Position numbers and translations under genes: made by a program. From Mucilaginibacter pineti (lineage in GTDB: Bacteria > Bacteroidota > Bacteroidia > Sphingobacteriales > Sphingobacteriaceae), in assembly GCF_900101875.1 (NCBI RefSeq), contig NZ_FNAI01000008.1:1-64000 (forward strand): a stretch of 64,000 nt of DNA, written 5' to 3'. The notes beneath the pieces were generated by a model that saw only the letters and a program-made list of their open reading frames with translations, was not told where the DNA came from and ran no database searches. This document shows positions 43,445-52,331 of this stretch, one piece after another. Position 1 is the first letter of the stretch, and every line of letters starts with the position of its first letter.

Positions 43445-44017
43445 TTAGGCGGTCAGAAAATAATGCTGCAGGAGCATGATCGTCTTCGCATCGCGGAAGC
43501 CGCCGGCTAATAATTTTTCTTTCGCCTCGCTAAAGCTCAGCTGAACCAGTTCGATGTCCTCACCTTCTGACTCCAGGCCGCCGCCTTTGCCGTGCTCGCC
43601 CCGGCAATCGCAATCGGCGATGAACAGGTAGAGATACTCGGTGATGCCGCCGGCGGAGGAATAAGCCGCGCCGATCCGCCTCAGGCTGCTGATCAGGTAC
43701 CCGGTCTCTTCTACCACCTCCCGGCGCGCTGCCTGCTCGGGCGTTTCGCCCTCATCGATCAGGCCGGCGCAAGTCTCGACCAGGTAACCGCTGTCATTGC
43801 CGTTCAGGAAGGTTGCCAGCCGGAACTGCCGGGTCAGGATAAATTTTTCCTGCGCACGATCTGCTAATAGCACCGCGACCGCATCCGGGCGGTAATAGAT
43901 CTCGTTCTTTTGCTCGTGCAGCTTGCCCTCCAGGTCAGGCTTCTGGTAGGTCACTTCCTCCAGCAGGTAAGTTTTATGGGATAGCGTTTCCTTATCGAGT
44001 ATTTGTATGCTGGCCAT
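43445..44017 (-). CDS. Nudix hydrolase, NudK/ADP-ribose pyrophosphatase-like
   Basis: A 190-residue Nudix enzyme. The Nudix box GLIDEGETPEQAARREVVEE (G-x5-E-x7-R-E-x2-E-E, then TG) is complete. The start MASIQILDKETLSHKTYLLEEVTYQ and YYRPDAVAVLLAD resemble the GDP-mannose/ADP-sugar pyrophosphatase group. It probably removes nucleotide sugars or damaged nucleotides. Start 44017 was chosen over an upstream in-frame codon because of the conserved MASIQIL start; it lies 4 bp after the cupin gene, so both are in one operon. Confidence 0.85.
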   Translation of the reverse strand: MASIQILDKETLSHKTYLLEEVTYQKPDLEGKLHEQKNEIYYRPDAVAVLLADRAQEKFILTRQFRLATFLNGNDSGYLVETCAGLIDEGETPEQAARREVVEETGYLISSLRRIGAAYSSAGGITEYLYLFIADCDCRGEHGKGGGLESEGEDIELVQLSFSEAKEKLLAGGFRDAKTIMLLQHYFLTA

Positions 44018-44021
44018 GATC

Positions 44022-44525
44022 TTAAATTTTAGTCCATCGTTTAGTGAGTTCGCCTCCTGCACCCATCACCGGGTCGTTTTCCGGGACAGGTAGGGCAGCA
44101 ATATTTTTATCGGTCTTCGGGCGTTCGCCTGGTTTGCCATAATTCATATCGTAATCCCGGTCGTCCGGGTAAGCGCCGACCACGCCGACGGCGTCTTCTT
44201 CGTCCAGATTCTTGTGGGCCACACCAGCCGGTATGACCAGCACGTCGCCTTTCTCAAGCAGGAGTTTGGGCCCTTTGTCGCCGCCCAGCTGGATGGTCGC
44301 CTGGCCGGAATAAATGCCCAGCACCTCGTGGGTGATGCTATGGTAATGGTGATAGGTGAAAATGCCCGCATCCCAACTGTTCGACCAGCCGTGCTTTTTA
44401 AACAGCTGGCTAACATGGATGGCGGGGAATAGTAGAGGGATGTCGAGCGCGCTTTTATAGAGCAGCGCCGGCAGGTGGTTGCCGGGAAACGTGCCGTCGT
44501 CTTTGATCAGAATTTCTTGAACCAT
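44022..44525 (-). CDS. Cupin-domain protein (YjlB-like)
   Basis: A 167-residue single-domain cupin. Metal ligands are suggested by YHHYHSITHEVLGIYSG (His, His, Glu, about 58-74) and VIPAGVAHKN (His, about 97-106), with VQLGG-type strands between. YjlB-like cupins are of unknown function. It is the first gene of a two-gene operon with the Nudix hydrolase. Confidence 0.75.
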   Translation of the reverse strand: MVQEILIKDDGTFPGNHLPALLYKSALDIPLLFPAIHVSQLFKKHGWSNSWDAGIFTYHHYHSITHEVLGIYSGQATIQLGGDKGPKLLLEKGDVLVIPAGVAHKNLDEEDAVGVVGAYPDDRDYDMNYGKPGERPKTDKNIAALPVPENDPVMGAGGELTKRWTKI

Positions 44526-44587
44526 AGCCTGATGTTATTCTTTTTAAACCCTCGCAAGATGATATGGTTTGCAAACGAATGGTTGGT

Positions 44588-44887
44588 TTATTTCGATCGC
44601 GGCCAGCGCGGTCGCTTCGACGGGGCTTGTTGCTGCGCCTGCTTCTTCTCTTCCGCTAGCCGGACGCTTAGCTGCCGACCGCCCAGCTGGCTGCCATTGA
44701 GGGCAGCGATAGCACGGCTGGCCCCGGCGCTATCGGTCATGGTCACAAAGCCATAGCATTTGCTTTCGCCGGTTTGCTGGTCGGTAACAATGGTAACGGT
44801 GTTGACGGTGCCATGGATACTGAACAGTTCCAGCAAGCCGATCTGGGATAGGTCTTTCGGAAAGCCAACGATGAATAACTTTGCCAT
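44588..44887 (-). CDS. RRM-type RNA-binding protein (second copy)
   Basis: A 99-residue single-RRM protein. RNP2 is LFIVGF (3-8) and RNP1 is CYGFVTM (about 44-50). The C-terminus is basic and proline/arginine-rich (KRPRWPRSK), which should add RNA affinity. It differs from the copy at 10067-10387 in the tail. Single gene, no obvious operon. Confidence 0.85.
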   Translation of the reverse strand: MAKLFIVGFPKDLSQIGLLELFSIHGTVNTVTIVTDQQTGESKCYGFVTMTDSAGASRAIAALNGSQLGGRQLSVRLAEEKKQAQQQAPSKRPRWPRSK

Positions 44888-44913
44888 TGGCCTAAATATA
44901 CAGTTTTAACCAA

Positions 44914-45462
44914 TCAGGCGACCTGGGTAAACTCATAAAAATCCTGGAGCACATCGAAAGGCTCGCGGTAGTGAAAACCGCATTTGGCTAACAGCTTACT
45001 GGCCGCGTAATTGCGCCGGTTGACCACGGCCGCAACTTTCGGTATGCCCTGCGCTTCCAGCGCCTGCAGGATCTTTGGCAGCAGCTTGCTCATCAGGGTT
45101 TTACCTTTGTATTCAGCCTTGAGATAAAACTCGATAAAGAAGGGATAGTAGCCGAGCCGGTAATGTTCACGCGCGACCGCAGGCGGGATGATGTCCACGA
45201 TGCCGGCGAGCCGGCCCGAACTTTTATCCGTGATCAAATGGATCACATTGCGACCGGAGTGGGCGCTCAGAATGGCGGCTTTTAACCATTGTTCAGCTTC
45301 GGCTAAATGATTCAGCTTCTTTTCCGGGATAAAATGTAACGTTTCTGCATCGGAAAATAGCTCAAACACCTCGGTTATCAGGTCCCGGTAGCGCAGCAGT
45401 TCGGCGGCATCAATGGGGTTCAGCCGCAGCTGGCGGGTTTCGAGGTAGAGCGGATCAAGCAT
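44914..45462 (-). CDS. GNAT-family N-acetyltransferase
   Basis: A 182-residue acetyltransferase of the RimJ/RimL-like type. The start MLDPLYLETRQLRLNPI, GIVDIIPP strand, and the acetyl-CoA loop region YKGKTLMSKLLPKIL (about 122-136) fit. VNRRNYAASKLLAKCGFHYRE matches the usual N-x-x-S-x-x-x-x-x-K-x-G-F end (about 148-168). Substrate unknown. I chose the ATG at 45462 because the RimJ-like strand begins there. Confidence 0.8.
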   Translation of the reverse strand: MLDPLYLETRQLRLNPIDAAELLRYRDLITEVFELFSDAETLHFIPEKKLNHLAEAEQWLKAAILSAHSGRNVIHLITDKSSGRLAGIVDIIPPAVAREHYRLGYYPFFIEFYLKAEYKGKTLMSKLLPKILQALEAQGIPKVAAVVNRRNYAASKLLAKCGFHYREPFDVLQDFYEFTQVA

Positions 45463-45517
45463 GGGCGGCAAATTTAAGCAACCGCGCCGTTTATTTCGCC
45501 CACAAATCAAAATTGGC

Positions 45518-45736
45518 TCAGCGTTTTTTTGCTGCCCGCGCGCGCCGGATCAGCGCTTGTTTCTGCGCTTCGGTCACCTGCGGGTTCGGGTCCAAAAATT
45601 CGGCGAGGAACTCCTCGACATGACCGAGCTGGTCAGGGTGTTTATGCAACAAACCGACCAGCTCGCCTGTTTCATTCGCAGACGCCTGCCCGGAGATAAA
45701 CAGCTCCAGCAGCAACCAGATGCGCTCTTCCATCAT
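45518..45736 (-). CDS. Small FecR-N-terminus-like protein
   Basis: A 72-residue helical protein (ERIWLLLELFISGQASANETGEL...). It resembles the N-terminal helical part of FecR-like anti-sigma factors but has no membrane segment. It begins 12 bp after the stop of the third fusion permease gene and so is probably in its transcript. It could modulate a sigma factor or be an unrelated helical protein. Confidence 0.5.
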   Translation of the reverse strand: MMEERIWLLLELFISGQASANETGELVGLLHKHPDQLGHVEEFLAEFLDPNPQVTEAQKQALIRRARAAKKR

Positions 45737-45748
45737 GCTTCTATTGAT

Positions 45749-48700
45749 TTACTGGTTGCGGATGCTTTTGACCGGGTTGGTTAAGGCTGCTTTAACCGTT
45801 TGGGTCGCGGAGGTCAGGATGGCCAGCAGGAACATGCCGGCGCCGCTGCCGATAAATACCCACCAGCTGAGGCTGGTCCGGTCGGCAAAGCTTTGCATCC
45901 ATTGCTGCATGGCCAGCCAGGCCAGCGGTGTCGCTATTACAAAGGCCAGTACGATGAGCCAGCTAAGTTCGGAGGATAACAGCACGACCATTTGCGCGAC
46001 CGAAGCGCCCATGACCTTGCGGATGCCGATCTCTTTCTGGCGCTGGTTGGCGGTGTAGATCGTGAGGCCGAGCAGGCCCAGGCAACTGATCAGGATAGTA
46101 AACCCGGTGGCCCAGTTCAGTAATTTAGCGGTGTTTTGTTCGCTGGTGTAGAGCTGGGCGATGCTTTCGTCAAAAAACTGGAAGCTGAAATCTTCGCCGG
46201 GGTAAACGTCTTTATAAGCGGCCTGGATTTGGCTGATGGCGGATTGCCAGTTACCGGGCTTTAAAGCAATATGAAAAGTGCCGTTAAAATAGAGATTGGT
46301 GCTGGTCAGAATGACCAGGGGGATGATCGGCGCATGGATGGATTCCTGGTGAAAGTCAGCCACGACACCAACGATCTGCGTCTGCGGTTTGCCCAGGAAG
46401 CCGGCCAGTGATTTGCCGATGGCCTCGTCCGGATCTTTAAAGCCCAGGCTTCGCGCGAGGTTTTGGTTGATCAATACGGTATTGACAGTATCCTGCGGCT
46501 GCAGGTTACGCCCGGCCAGCAGCGGGATATGGTAAACCTTGATATAGTTCTGGTCGCCGAACTTTTCACCGATCTTATCGACCCTGATCTCGTTTTTACC
46601 GTCACGGTAAGTAGCGGAGGCCGAATGCGGATCATTGGACATCGGCGCATCCCTTCCGGCACTGACCTGTTCTACCTGCGGCATCGCGCTCAGCTTATCC
46701 AGGAAGAGTTTTACTTTGCTGTTCTGCCGGTCCTTCCAGGGCGAATTGACGATCAGGATAGCCTCTTTTTTAAAACCCAGGTCTTTGTGCAGCGCATAGT
46801 AAATTTGTTTACTCACCAATAGGGTCGCCATGATGAAAAACTGCGCGATCACGAACTGGGCAACGGTCAGCGATTTTCGCAGAGTGGTGCTGCGGGTCTG
46901 CCCGCCGCTTTGTACCTGGCTCCTTAACACCGACACCGGGTTAAAAGCGGATAAGATCATCGCCGGGTAGAAACCGGCAGCCAGTGCCACGATAATGGCT
47001 AAGAGCAACAGGAACAAGAGGACGCCCGGCTGTAACAGCAAGCTTGCATTGATCCCGGCAGGGATAAAGTTCGCGAAGGCCTGCAACAGCAAAGGTGTCA
47101 ATGCCGCTGATAGTATAACGGTGATCAGCGTCAGGAAAAATGTTTCGATAATGAACTGCGCGATCAGCTGGCTCCTGCGGCTGCCCATCGTCTTGCGGAT
47201 GCCGATCTCTTTGGCACGCTTGACCGAAGCGGCGGTACTTAAGTTGATGAAATTGATGCAGCCCATCAATAACAGGAACAAAGCGATCGCGCCTAATTCA
47301 TACAGCGTGGTTTTATTGGCCGTCCGGCCATTACCGTAAGTGCCATAATTGGCATTGAAATGCAGGTCGTTTAACGGCTGGAAGTAAAACGACTGCTGGC
47401 TGTTTTGCCCGGCGGCCGGCGGGTAATGGCTTTTGTACAGCTGGTTCAGTTGCAGGCTCACTTTTTCAGCTGAACTGCCTTCCGGCAGCCGGACGAAAAA
47501 TTGCTGCTCCGGCGTAATGCTTTGGAAAGCGTTGACCAGGACCTGCGCCTTTAGGGCGGGTGTAACCGCTACCGTCGGAAACGAAATAAAGTCGTGGAAG
47601 GTCAGGTCCGTGTTCCCGGTGATGTCCGCAACCACACCGCTCACCGTTGTCCTAAGCGAATCGTACTGCACGGTCCGGCCGAGCATGTCGCCATATTTCA
47701 GCGACGGAAAATATTTTTTGGCCTGTAAGGCGGTCAGCACGACCTGGTTAGGCCGGGACAAGGCCTGACCGGCATTGCCGGCCAGCCAATGATAGGTGAA
47801 CAAGCGGAAATAGCCGCCATCGGTCAGGATCACATTATCCTGGGCTTTGAGGTCAGTGGCGGTTTGCCCCGTCGGAATGGTCACATGAGGCTGGTAGAGT
47901 GTAAACAGCCGGGCGCTGGCATTGATTTGGCTTAACTGGTCCTTGGTCAATTCAATGGCCGCCCCGGGTAATCCCGCGTTGTAGCTCTGCTGGCCGGCAC
48001 TGCTGAAGGTAGTGACCACGCGGTAGATGCGGTCGCGGTCTTTATGAAAACGGTCAAAGCTGAAATCAAAATGAATGATCAGGTAGATGACCAGCGCGGC
48101 GGTCGTGCCGACGGACAAGCTCACGACATTGATCAGCGTAGATAATTTGTTGCTTCTGAAATTGCGGAAGGCGATCTTTAAAAAGTTCCTAAACATAAAA
48201 CGGCGATTTGGATGCCGCAATGTTAGCGCTAATCCTGGCCGCTGAGGTCTCAATTTATAACTTGGGAGTTCTTTGGGCTGTTCGGCCTTGTATTCCGCGG
48301 GACTTTTACCGGTCATTTGCTTAAAGATGCGGTGGAAGGTGCTTTTGGAATTAAAGCCGCAGGCGTAGGCGATGCCGGTTAAGTTGACGTGACCGAAAGC
48401 AGGGTCCTGCATTTTTTGGGTGACCTCGGCGACGCGGTATCCATTGATAAAATCATTAAAGCTTTTTTTCAGGCCCTGGTTAATGATCCGTGACAATTCA
48501 TGCGTGGTTAGCAGCAGCTTTTCTGCGAGTGTGTTTAGCGTCAATTCCGGATCAAGGTGATATTGCCCGGTTTGCATGGCCCTTTTCAGCCAGGCGCTTT
48601 TTCGCTGTAAGTCCGACCTCTTCAACGTGTCGGGCGCTATCAGGGTCACCGGAACGATAACCGGTTTGATGATCGCCAAAGCCGCCATGCGGATCAGCAT

Positions 48701-49288
48701 CGCGGCTAACAGGAAATCATAAGGCGCAGACGTTAACTGATCCCGGTAAAACAGCGCATTGATCAGGAAATAAGCCAGCGACAGTATAGTCAGTATGCCT
48801 AAACCGGCCAGCGAAACCTGGACGCTTTTCAACTGCGCACGGAAACGATCACCTTCCTGAAATTTTTGATGATCGTAAAACCGGATGATCCTTCGATGGG
48901 ACAGGTAAACATAAATAACGACAGCACAGCAGCTAAATGCGGGATTGATATTCAGGCCGGCAATTGCCAGGATGAATGCGATCAGCGCAGGAACAAAATG
49001 AAGCAGATCCTTGTGGCTCGTTTGCCGATCCGGCGTCGCCAGCTGTCGGACATAAAAATAAAGCAACGGCCCCAGCGCCAGGGAAAATTGTAATGGCCCT
49101 AAGGGTAGCAGGCTGGTGCACAGCACGACCAGCGCCAGTCCCAGAAAAAGGTTGGCCTTTTGCTCCGGTCCTTTGATCAGCCATAACAGCAAAGCAAAAG
49201 CCAGCCCGGTAAAAACCGCGCCGGACAGCAGCATCGCATACAGGTTGATCACAAAAGGATATCCGTTCATAACGCTTAAAGGCAGCAA
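45749..49288 (-). CDS. Membrane AraC-type regulator fused to MacB/FtsX permease (copy 3)
   Basis: A 1179-residue single frame (1173 if it begins at the second Met, codon ending at 49270). About seven membrane helices (1-220), an AraC-type HTH (about 240-330: LAEKLLLTTHELSRIIN, IAYACGFNSKSTFHRIF), then the permease from Met365 (codon 48194-48196). FtsX blocks contain NLSTAASVKRAKEIGIRK and RQKEIGIRKVMGAS (second near 1085). The linker SYKLRPQRPGLALTL before the permease resembles that of copy 1. No ATPase gene is adjacent; a small FecR-like gene follows by 12 bp. Confidence 0.8.
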   Translation of the reverse strand: MLPLSVMNGYPFVINLYAMLLSGAVFTGLAFALLLWLIKGPEQKANLFLGLALVVLCTSLLPLGPLQFSLALGPLLYFYVRQLATPDRQTSHKDLLHFVPALIAFILAIAGLNINPAFSCCAVVIYVYLSHRRIIRFYDHQKFQEGDRFRAQLKSVQVSLAGLGILTILSLAYFLINALFYRDQLTSAPYDFLLAAMLIRMAALAIIKPVIVPVTLIAPDTLKRSDLQRKSAWLKRAMQTGQYHLDPELTLNTLAEKLLLTTHELSRIINQGLKKSFNDFINGYRVAEVTQKMQDPAFGHVNLTGIAYACGFNSKSTFHRIFKQMTGKSPAEYKAEQPKELPSYKLRPQRPGLALTLRHPNRRFMFRNFLKIAFRNFRSNKLSTLINVVSLSVGTTAALVIYLIIHFDFSFDRFHKDRDRIYRVVTTFSSAGQQSYNAGLPGAAIELTKDQLSQINASARLFTLYQPHVTIPTGQTATDLKAQDNVILTDGGYFRLFTYHWLAGNAGQALSRPNQVVLTALQAKKYFPSLKYGDMLGRTVQYDSLRTTVSGVVADITGNTDLTFHDFISFPTVAVTPALKAQVLVNAFQSITPEQQFFVRLPEGSSAEKVSLQLNQLYKSHYPPAAGQNSQQSFYFQPLNDLHFNANYGTYGNGRTANKTTLYELGAIALFLLLMGCINFINLSTAASVKRAKEIGIRKTMGSRRSQLIAQFIIETFFLTLITVILSAALTPLLLQAFANFIPAGINASLLLQPGVLLFLLLLAIIVALAAGFYPAMILSAFNPVSVLRSQVQSGGQTRSTTLRKSLTVAQFVIAQFFIMATLLVSKQIYYALHKDLGFKKEAILIVNSPWKDRQNSKVKLFLDKLSAMPQVEQVSAGRDAPMSNDPHSASATYRDGKNEIRVDKIGEKFGDQNYIKVYHIPLLAGRNLQPQDTVNTVLINQNLARSLGFKDPDEAIGKSLAGFLGKPQTQIVGVVADFHQESIHAPIIPLVILTSTNLYFNGTFHIALKPGNWQSAISQIQAAYKDVYPGEDFSFQFFDESIAQLYTSEQNTAKLLNWATGFTILISCLGLLGLTIYTANQRQKEIGIRKVMGASVAQMVVLLSSELSWLIVLAFVIATPLAWLAMQQWMQSFADRTSLSWWVFIGSGAGMFLLAILTSATQTVKAALTNPVKSIRNQ

Positions 49289-49425
49289 GGCTTATTCCAA
49301 ATTCTTAATACTTTAAAGATTAGTCTTTTAGCTTGCCTCCATGATCAGCAAATGTAACGAAACCGAACAAGGTGTACGAATTCAGCACGGAGGAAACAAA
49401 ACGCTGGTCAAGGGGTTGTCCATGT

Positions 49426-49698
49426 ATGGAAAATTATGCGATCACGGTCAGCAAGGATAAGAAAGAACATCATTTCGAAGTGGGCGAATACGCGCACCAC
49501 GAGGATGACAAGTGCAAATACCGGGTCTATGAGAATGGCAATTACGTCGCCAGCTTTACGCCAGACAGTCATGACTTTTTGCAGATCTGCCAGAACCCGG
49601 GAGAAATTGACGAAGAAGTACTGCATTTACTGGCCGACAAGATCGAGGCGCATCACCCGCATGGGGTAAACGATAACATTAGAAAACTGAAATTATGA
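49426..49698 (+). CDS. Small hypothetical protein coupled to ku
   Basis: A 90-residue protein from the ATG at 49426 (MENYAITVSKDKKEHHFEVGEYAHH). Unrecognised; the sequence looks like a small beta-rich domain with an acidic C-terminal helix. Its stop overlaps the start of ku as ATGA, so the two proteins are made together. Confidence 0.6.
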   Translation: MENYAITVSKDKKEHHFEVGEYAHHEDDKCKYRVYENGNYVASFTPDSHDFLQICQNPGEIDEEVLHLLADKIEAHHPHGVNDNIRKLKL

Positions 49699-50465
49699 GA
49701 AGCATCTGGACCGGTTCGATCGGCTTTGGGCTGGTAAGTATCCCCATCAAATTATATTCGGCCGTGCAGGAAACACGCCTCGATCTGGACATGCTGGACA
49801 GCCGTGACCACGCGCATATCAAATTCCAGCGGGTGAATGAAAACACCAAAAAGGAAGTACCTTACGATAAGATCGTCAAAGGCTATAAATACGATGATGA
49901 GTATGTGATCATCGAGGAAGCCGATTTTGAAGCCGCCGCGCCGGAAAAAACCAAGGTCATTGAGATCGAGAACTTCGTGGACCTGGCAGCGGTCAACCCG
50001 ATGTATTACGAAAGTTCTTACTATACGGCACCGGCCACCAAGAAAAATAAAGCCTATGCCTTGCTGCTGTCCGCCTTAAAGAAGTCGGGTAAGGCGGGCC
50101 TCGCCCGGTTTGTGCTGCGCAGCACCGAAAGTTTGTGTATCGTGCACCCGGTCGAAAACGACCTGGTGATCACCCGCATCCGTTTTGCCCAGCAGATCCG
50201 CGAACAAAGCGAGCTGGAACTGGATGAAAAGATCGAAGTAAGCGATAAGGAGCTGAAAATGGGGCTGGCGCTGATCGATCAGTATACCGAGCCAATGGAC
50301 CTGGCGAAATACAAAGACGAGTACCATAACGAGTTATTGAAGATCATCGAGCAGAAAGCCAAAGGTAAACGCCCGACCATCAAAAAACTGAAACCAAAAG
50401 CTGCCAAGAGCGATGATCTCTACGATCAGTTGATGAGCAGTCTGAAAGTAAAGAAAGGTGCCTGA
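49695..50465 (+). CDS. ku: Ku protein, non-homologous end joining
   Basis: A 256-residue bacterial Ku. The start MRSIWTGSIGFGLVSIPIKL, then VPYDKIVKGYKYDDEYVII (about 55-73) and YYTAPATKKNKAYALL (about 112-127) are family landmarks. Ku rings bind DNA ends and recruit ligase D in repair of double-strand breaks. A short lysine-rich C-terminal tail is present. No ligD is in the window, so the ligase must lie elsewhere. It is coupled to the small gene before it and followed after 1 bp by another. Confidence 0.92.
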   Translation: MRSIWTGSIGFGLVSIPIKLYSAVQETRLDLDMLDSRDHAHIKFQRVNENTKKEVPYDKIVKGYKYDDEYVIIEEADFEAAAPEKTKVIEIENFVDLAAVNPMYYESSYYTAPATKKNKAYALLLSALKKSGKAGLARFVLRSTESLCIVHPVENDLVITRIRFAQQIREQSELELDEKIEVSDKELKMGLALIDQYTEPMDLAKYKDEYHNELLKIIEQKAKGKRPTIKKLKPKAAKSDDLYDQLMSSLKVKKGA

Positions 50466-50466
50466 T

Positions 50467-50808
50467 ATGATCAGCCCCTTACAAACCACGATCCCGCAGC
50501 CCGACGGCAGCGACCGCCACGTGATCATCGAGCCCGTGCTTGAAAAAGACAGCGAAGGCCGTTTTGGCTCGACCGGTGTTTATAAAGTTTTCAAAGACGC
50601 GTTCGGTGATGAAACCCATTTGTTCACCGAACCGCTGGAAAGCGAGGCGCCGGCAGATGACCTGCCGGATGAACAGAACCCCGATTACCTGGGCAAATTT
50701 GTTTTTGAGAACCGCGAACTGCAGCATTTTGAGGGACAGGTGCTGAGCCTGGCGGAACAGGCCTACCTGGCTGTATTTATCGAAAGCTACCAGGAACCGG
50801 ATATTTAA
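50467..50808 (+). CDS. Hypothetical protein downstream of ku
   Basis: A 113-residue acidic protein (MISPLQTTIPQPDGSDRHV...), unrecognised. It begins one base after the ku stop and could be translated by re-initiation. No membrane segment or catalytic motif was seen. It is convergent with the small gene at 50813-51025, with 4 bp between ends. Confidence 0.55.
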   Translation: MISPLQTTIPQPDGSDRHVIIEPVLEKDSEGRFGSTGVYKVFKDAFGDETHLFTEPLESEAPADDLPDEQNPDYLGKFVFENRELQHFEGQVLSLAEQAYLAVFIESYQEPDI

Positions 50809-50812
50809 GCGC

Positions 50813-51025
50813 CTATTTTTTGACCAGCTCGATCTGGTCGGGCGCTACCTTCAATGCCTCGGCCACCAGGCGCCAGCGCTCTTTTATATCAGCGAGGGGC
50901 ATTGTCCGGCATATTTCCACCCAATTATGCCGCGATAAGCCATAAGTGATGTAATCGTCACAGATTTCATGGTGATCGGGATAGTCCAGCCAGGTCGTTA
51001 TGCGCTTGTAATATACTTTTTGCAT
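50813..51025 (-). CDS. Small hypothetical protein
   Basis: A 70-residue protein from the ATG at 51025 (MQKVYYKRITTWLDYPDHHE). Unrecognised; it has several Trp and Tyr and a helical C-terminus (ERWRLVAEALKV). The longer frame to 51103 was rejected because its extra 26 residues look non-coding and would cover the promoter region of the divergent gene. Confidence 0.5.
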   Translation of the reverse strand: MQKVYYKRITTWLDYPDHHEICDDYITYGLSRHNWVEICRTMPLADIKERWRLVAEALKVAPDQIELVKK

Positions 51026-51114
51026 GTCAGCAAAATTAAAGATTTTGCAAAGACAAATTACGCTCCCATCCATTTTTGAATGGCTACCTTTGTCCTTCAA
51101 CAAACTTATTTGTC

Positions 51115-51453
51115 ATGAGCGAACTTCCATCTTGCCCGGTCTGCCATTCTCCCTACACCTACGCCCAGGAAAGCTTATTGGTCTGCCCGGAGTGCGGGCA
51201 TGAATGGAGTCTTGCTGAAGAAGCAGCGGATGACCAGGGCTTTGTAGTGAAGGACAGTAACGGCAATATCCTGCAGGATGGCGATACGGTGGTAACCATC
51301 AAAAACCTGCCGGTAAAAGGCACCTCGCAATCCATCAAAGCCGGCACCAAAGTCAAAAACATCCGGTTGGTAAACAGCAACCACAATATCGACTGCAAGA
51401 TCGAAGGATTCGGCGCGATGGCGCTCAAATCTGAATTTGTGAAAAAAGCTTAA
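51115..51453 (+). CDS. PhnA/YjdM-like zinc-ribbon protein
   Basis: A 112-residue protein. The N-terminal zinc ribbon has two C-x2-C pairs (CPVCHS at 7-12 and CPECGH at 25-30). The body (VKDSNGNILQDGDTVVTIKNLPVKG...) is the SH3-like PhnA domain. Despite its name the YjdM family is not required for phosphonate use, and its role is unclear. TACCTTTG (51085-51092) may be the -7 promoter box. Start chosen at MSELPSCP. Confidence 0.85.
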   Translation: MSELPSCPVCHSPYTYAQESLLVCPECGHEWSLAEEAADDQGFVVKDSNGNILQDGDTVVTIKNLPVKGTSQSIKAGTKVKNIRLVNSNHNIDCKIEGFGAMALKSEFVKKA

Positions 51454-51499
51454 AACGCCATTCGCTTTACACCCGAACACGGCTTTCTTCCAGGCACCG

Positions 51500-51530
51500 A
51501 ACAATAACAGGCCGGTCTTGTTATCTTTTT
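51500..51530 (+). promoter_or_regulatory. Conserved box upstream of YtxH-like gene 1
   Basis: AACAATAA (51500-51507) and CTTGTT (51517-51522) stand directly before the ATG at 51531. The same words with the same spacing occur before the paralogue at 55240, and AACAA/TTGTT are inverted repeats 18 bp apart start to start. Confidence 0.4.
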
Positions 51531-51773
51531 ATGAAAAATCCATTTGAAAAAGAAGACCACACAGGACTGTATGTCGGGATCGCGATCGGCGCGGCTGCCG
51601 GTATTGCCTTAGGCTGGCTTTACCTGACCGATAAAGGCGCGCAGTACCGCCGGCAGATCAGCCGGACCGTGAAAGAAGGTGCCAGTGACCTCGCAGCAAC
51701 TATTATTGATAAAAAGACCATCATTCCGAAGCCGCTGGCCAAAGCAGGGACCGACGCGGTCATTAAAGACTAA
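51531..51773 (+). CDS. YtxH-like small membrane protein 1
   Basis: An 80-residue protein: MKNPFEKEDHTG, one Gly/Ala-rich membrane helix (about 13-32), then the YtxH-like turn YLTDKGAQYRRQISR and a helical tail. YtxH-like proteins are linked to general stress in firmicutes; the role here is open. The first nine residues and upstream box match the gene at 55240-55479. The lipocalin gene follows after 4 bp. Confidence 0.7.
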   Translation: MKNPFEKEDHTGLYVGIAIGAAAGIALGWLYLTDKGAQYRRQISRTVKEGASDLAATIIDKKTIIPKPLAKAGTDAVIKD

Positions 51774-51777
51774 AAAT

Positions 51778-52314
51778 ATGAAAAAAGGTAAAGCATGGAT
51801 CGGCGTGGCGGCTGCGGCGGGTACTGCGGGCATCGCCTACGCGCTTTGGCCGAAAAAGAAAGTGCCGGCTAGCGCGATCGTGGATCCATTCAATAAAGAA
51901 ATGTACCTAGGTAAATGGAACGAAGTCGCCCGTTTGCCCAATCTGATCGAAAAAGACCTGCGTGACCTCACTGAGGAATATACACAGAACGAGGACGGAA
52001 CGATCCAGGTGGTTACCCGCGCCTTTAATCCGATCAAGAACAAACCTGTCGAAGCGACCGGCACGATCAAATTCAGGGGCGCCGAAACCCGTGGTCAGCT
52101 GGAGGTCGCTTATTACCTGCCGATCTACCTGGATTACAATGTGCTGGACATCGACGACAACTACCAGTACGCCCTGGTCTCCGGCAACAGTATGAATTAC
52201 CTCTGGCTGCTCTCCCGCGAAAGTAGTATGCCCGAAGAAATGAAACAGCGTTTTTTGCAAAAGGCCACGGCGCTTGGTTTTGACATCAGCCGGCTGGAAT
52301 GGATGGACTACTGA
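51778..52314 (+). CDS. Lipocalin family protein (Blc-like)
   Basis: A 178-residue lipocalin from the ATG at 51778. An N-terminal membrane or signal helix (about 6-24) is followed by YLGKWNEVARLPNLIEKDL, the G-x-W signature of lipocalins, and NYLWLLSRESSMPEE, which matches the third conserved region. Blc-type outer-membrane lipocalins bind lipids under envelope stress. The signal has no lipobox cysteine, so it may stay membrane-anchored. It follows YtxH-like gene 1 by 4 bp. Confidence 0.85.
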   Translation: MKKGKAWIGVAAAAGTAGIAYALWPKKKVPASAIVDPFNKEMYLGKWNEVARLPNLIEKDLRDLTEEYTQNEDGTIQVVTRAFNPIKNKPVEATGTIKFRGAETRGQLEVAYYLPIYLDYNVLDIDDNYQYALVSGNSMNYLWLLSRESSMPEEMKQRFLQKATALGFDISRLEWMDY

Positions 52315-52331
52315 TCCTTAGCCAATAATTA

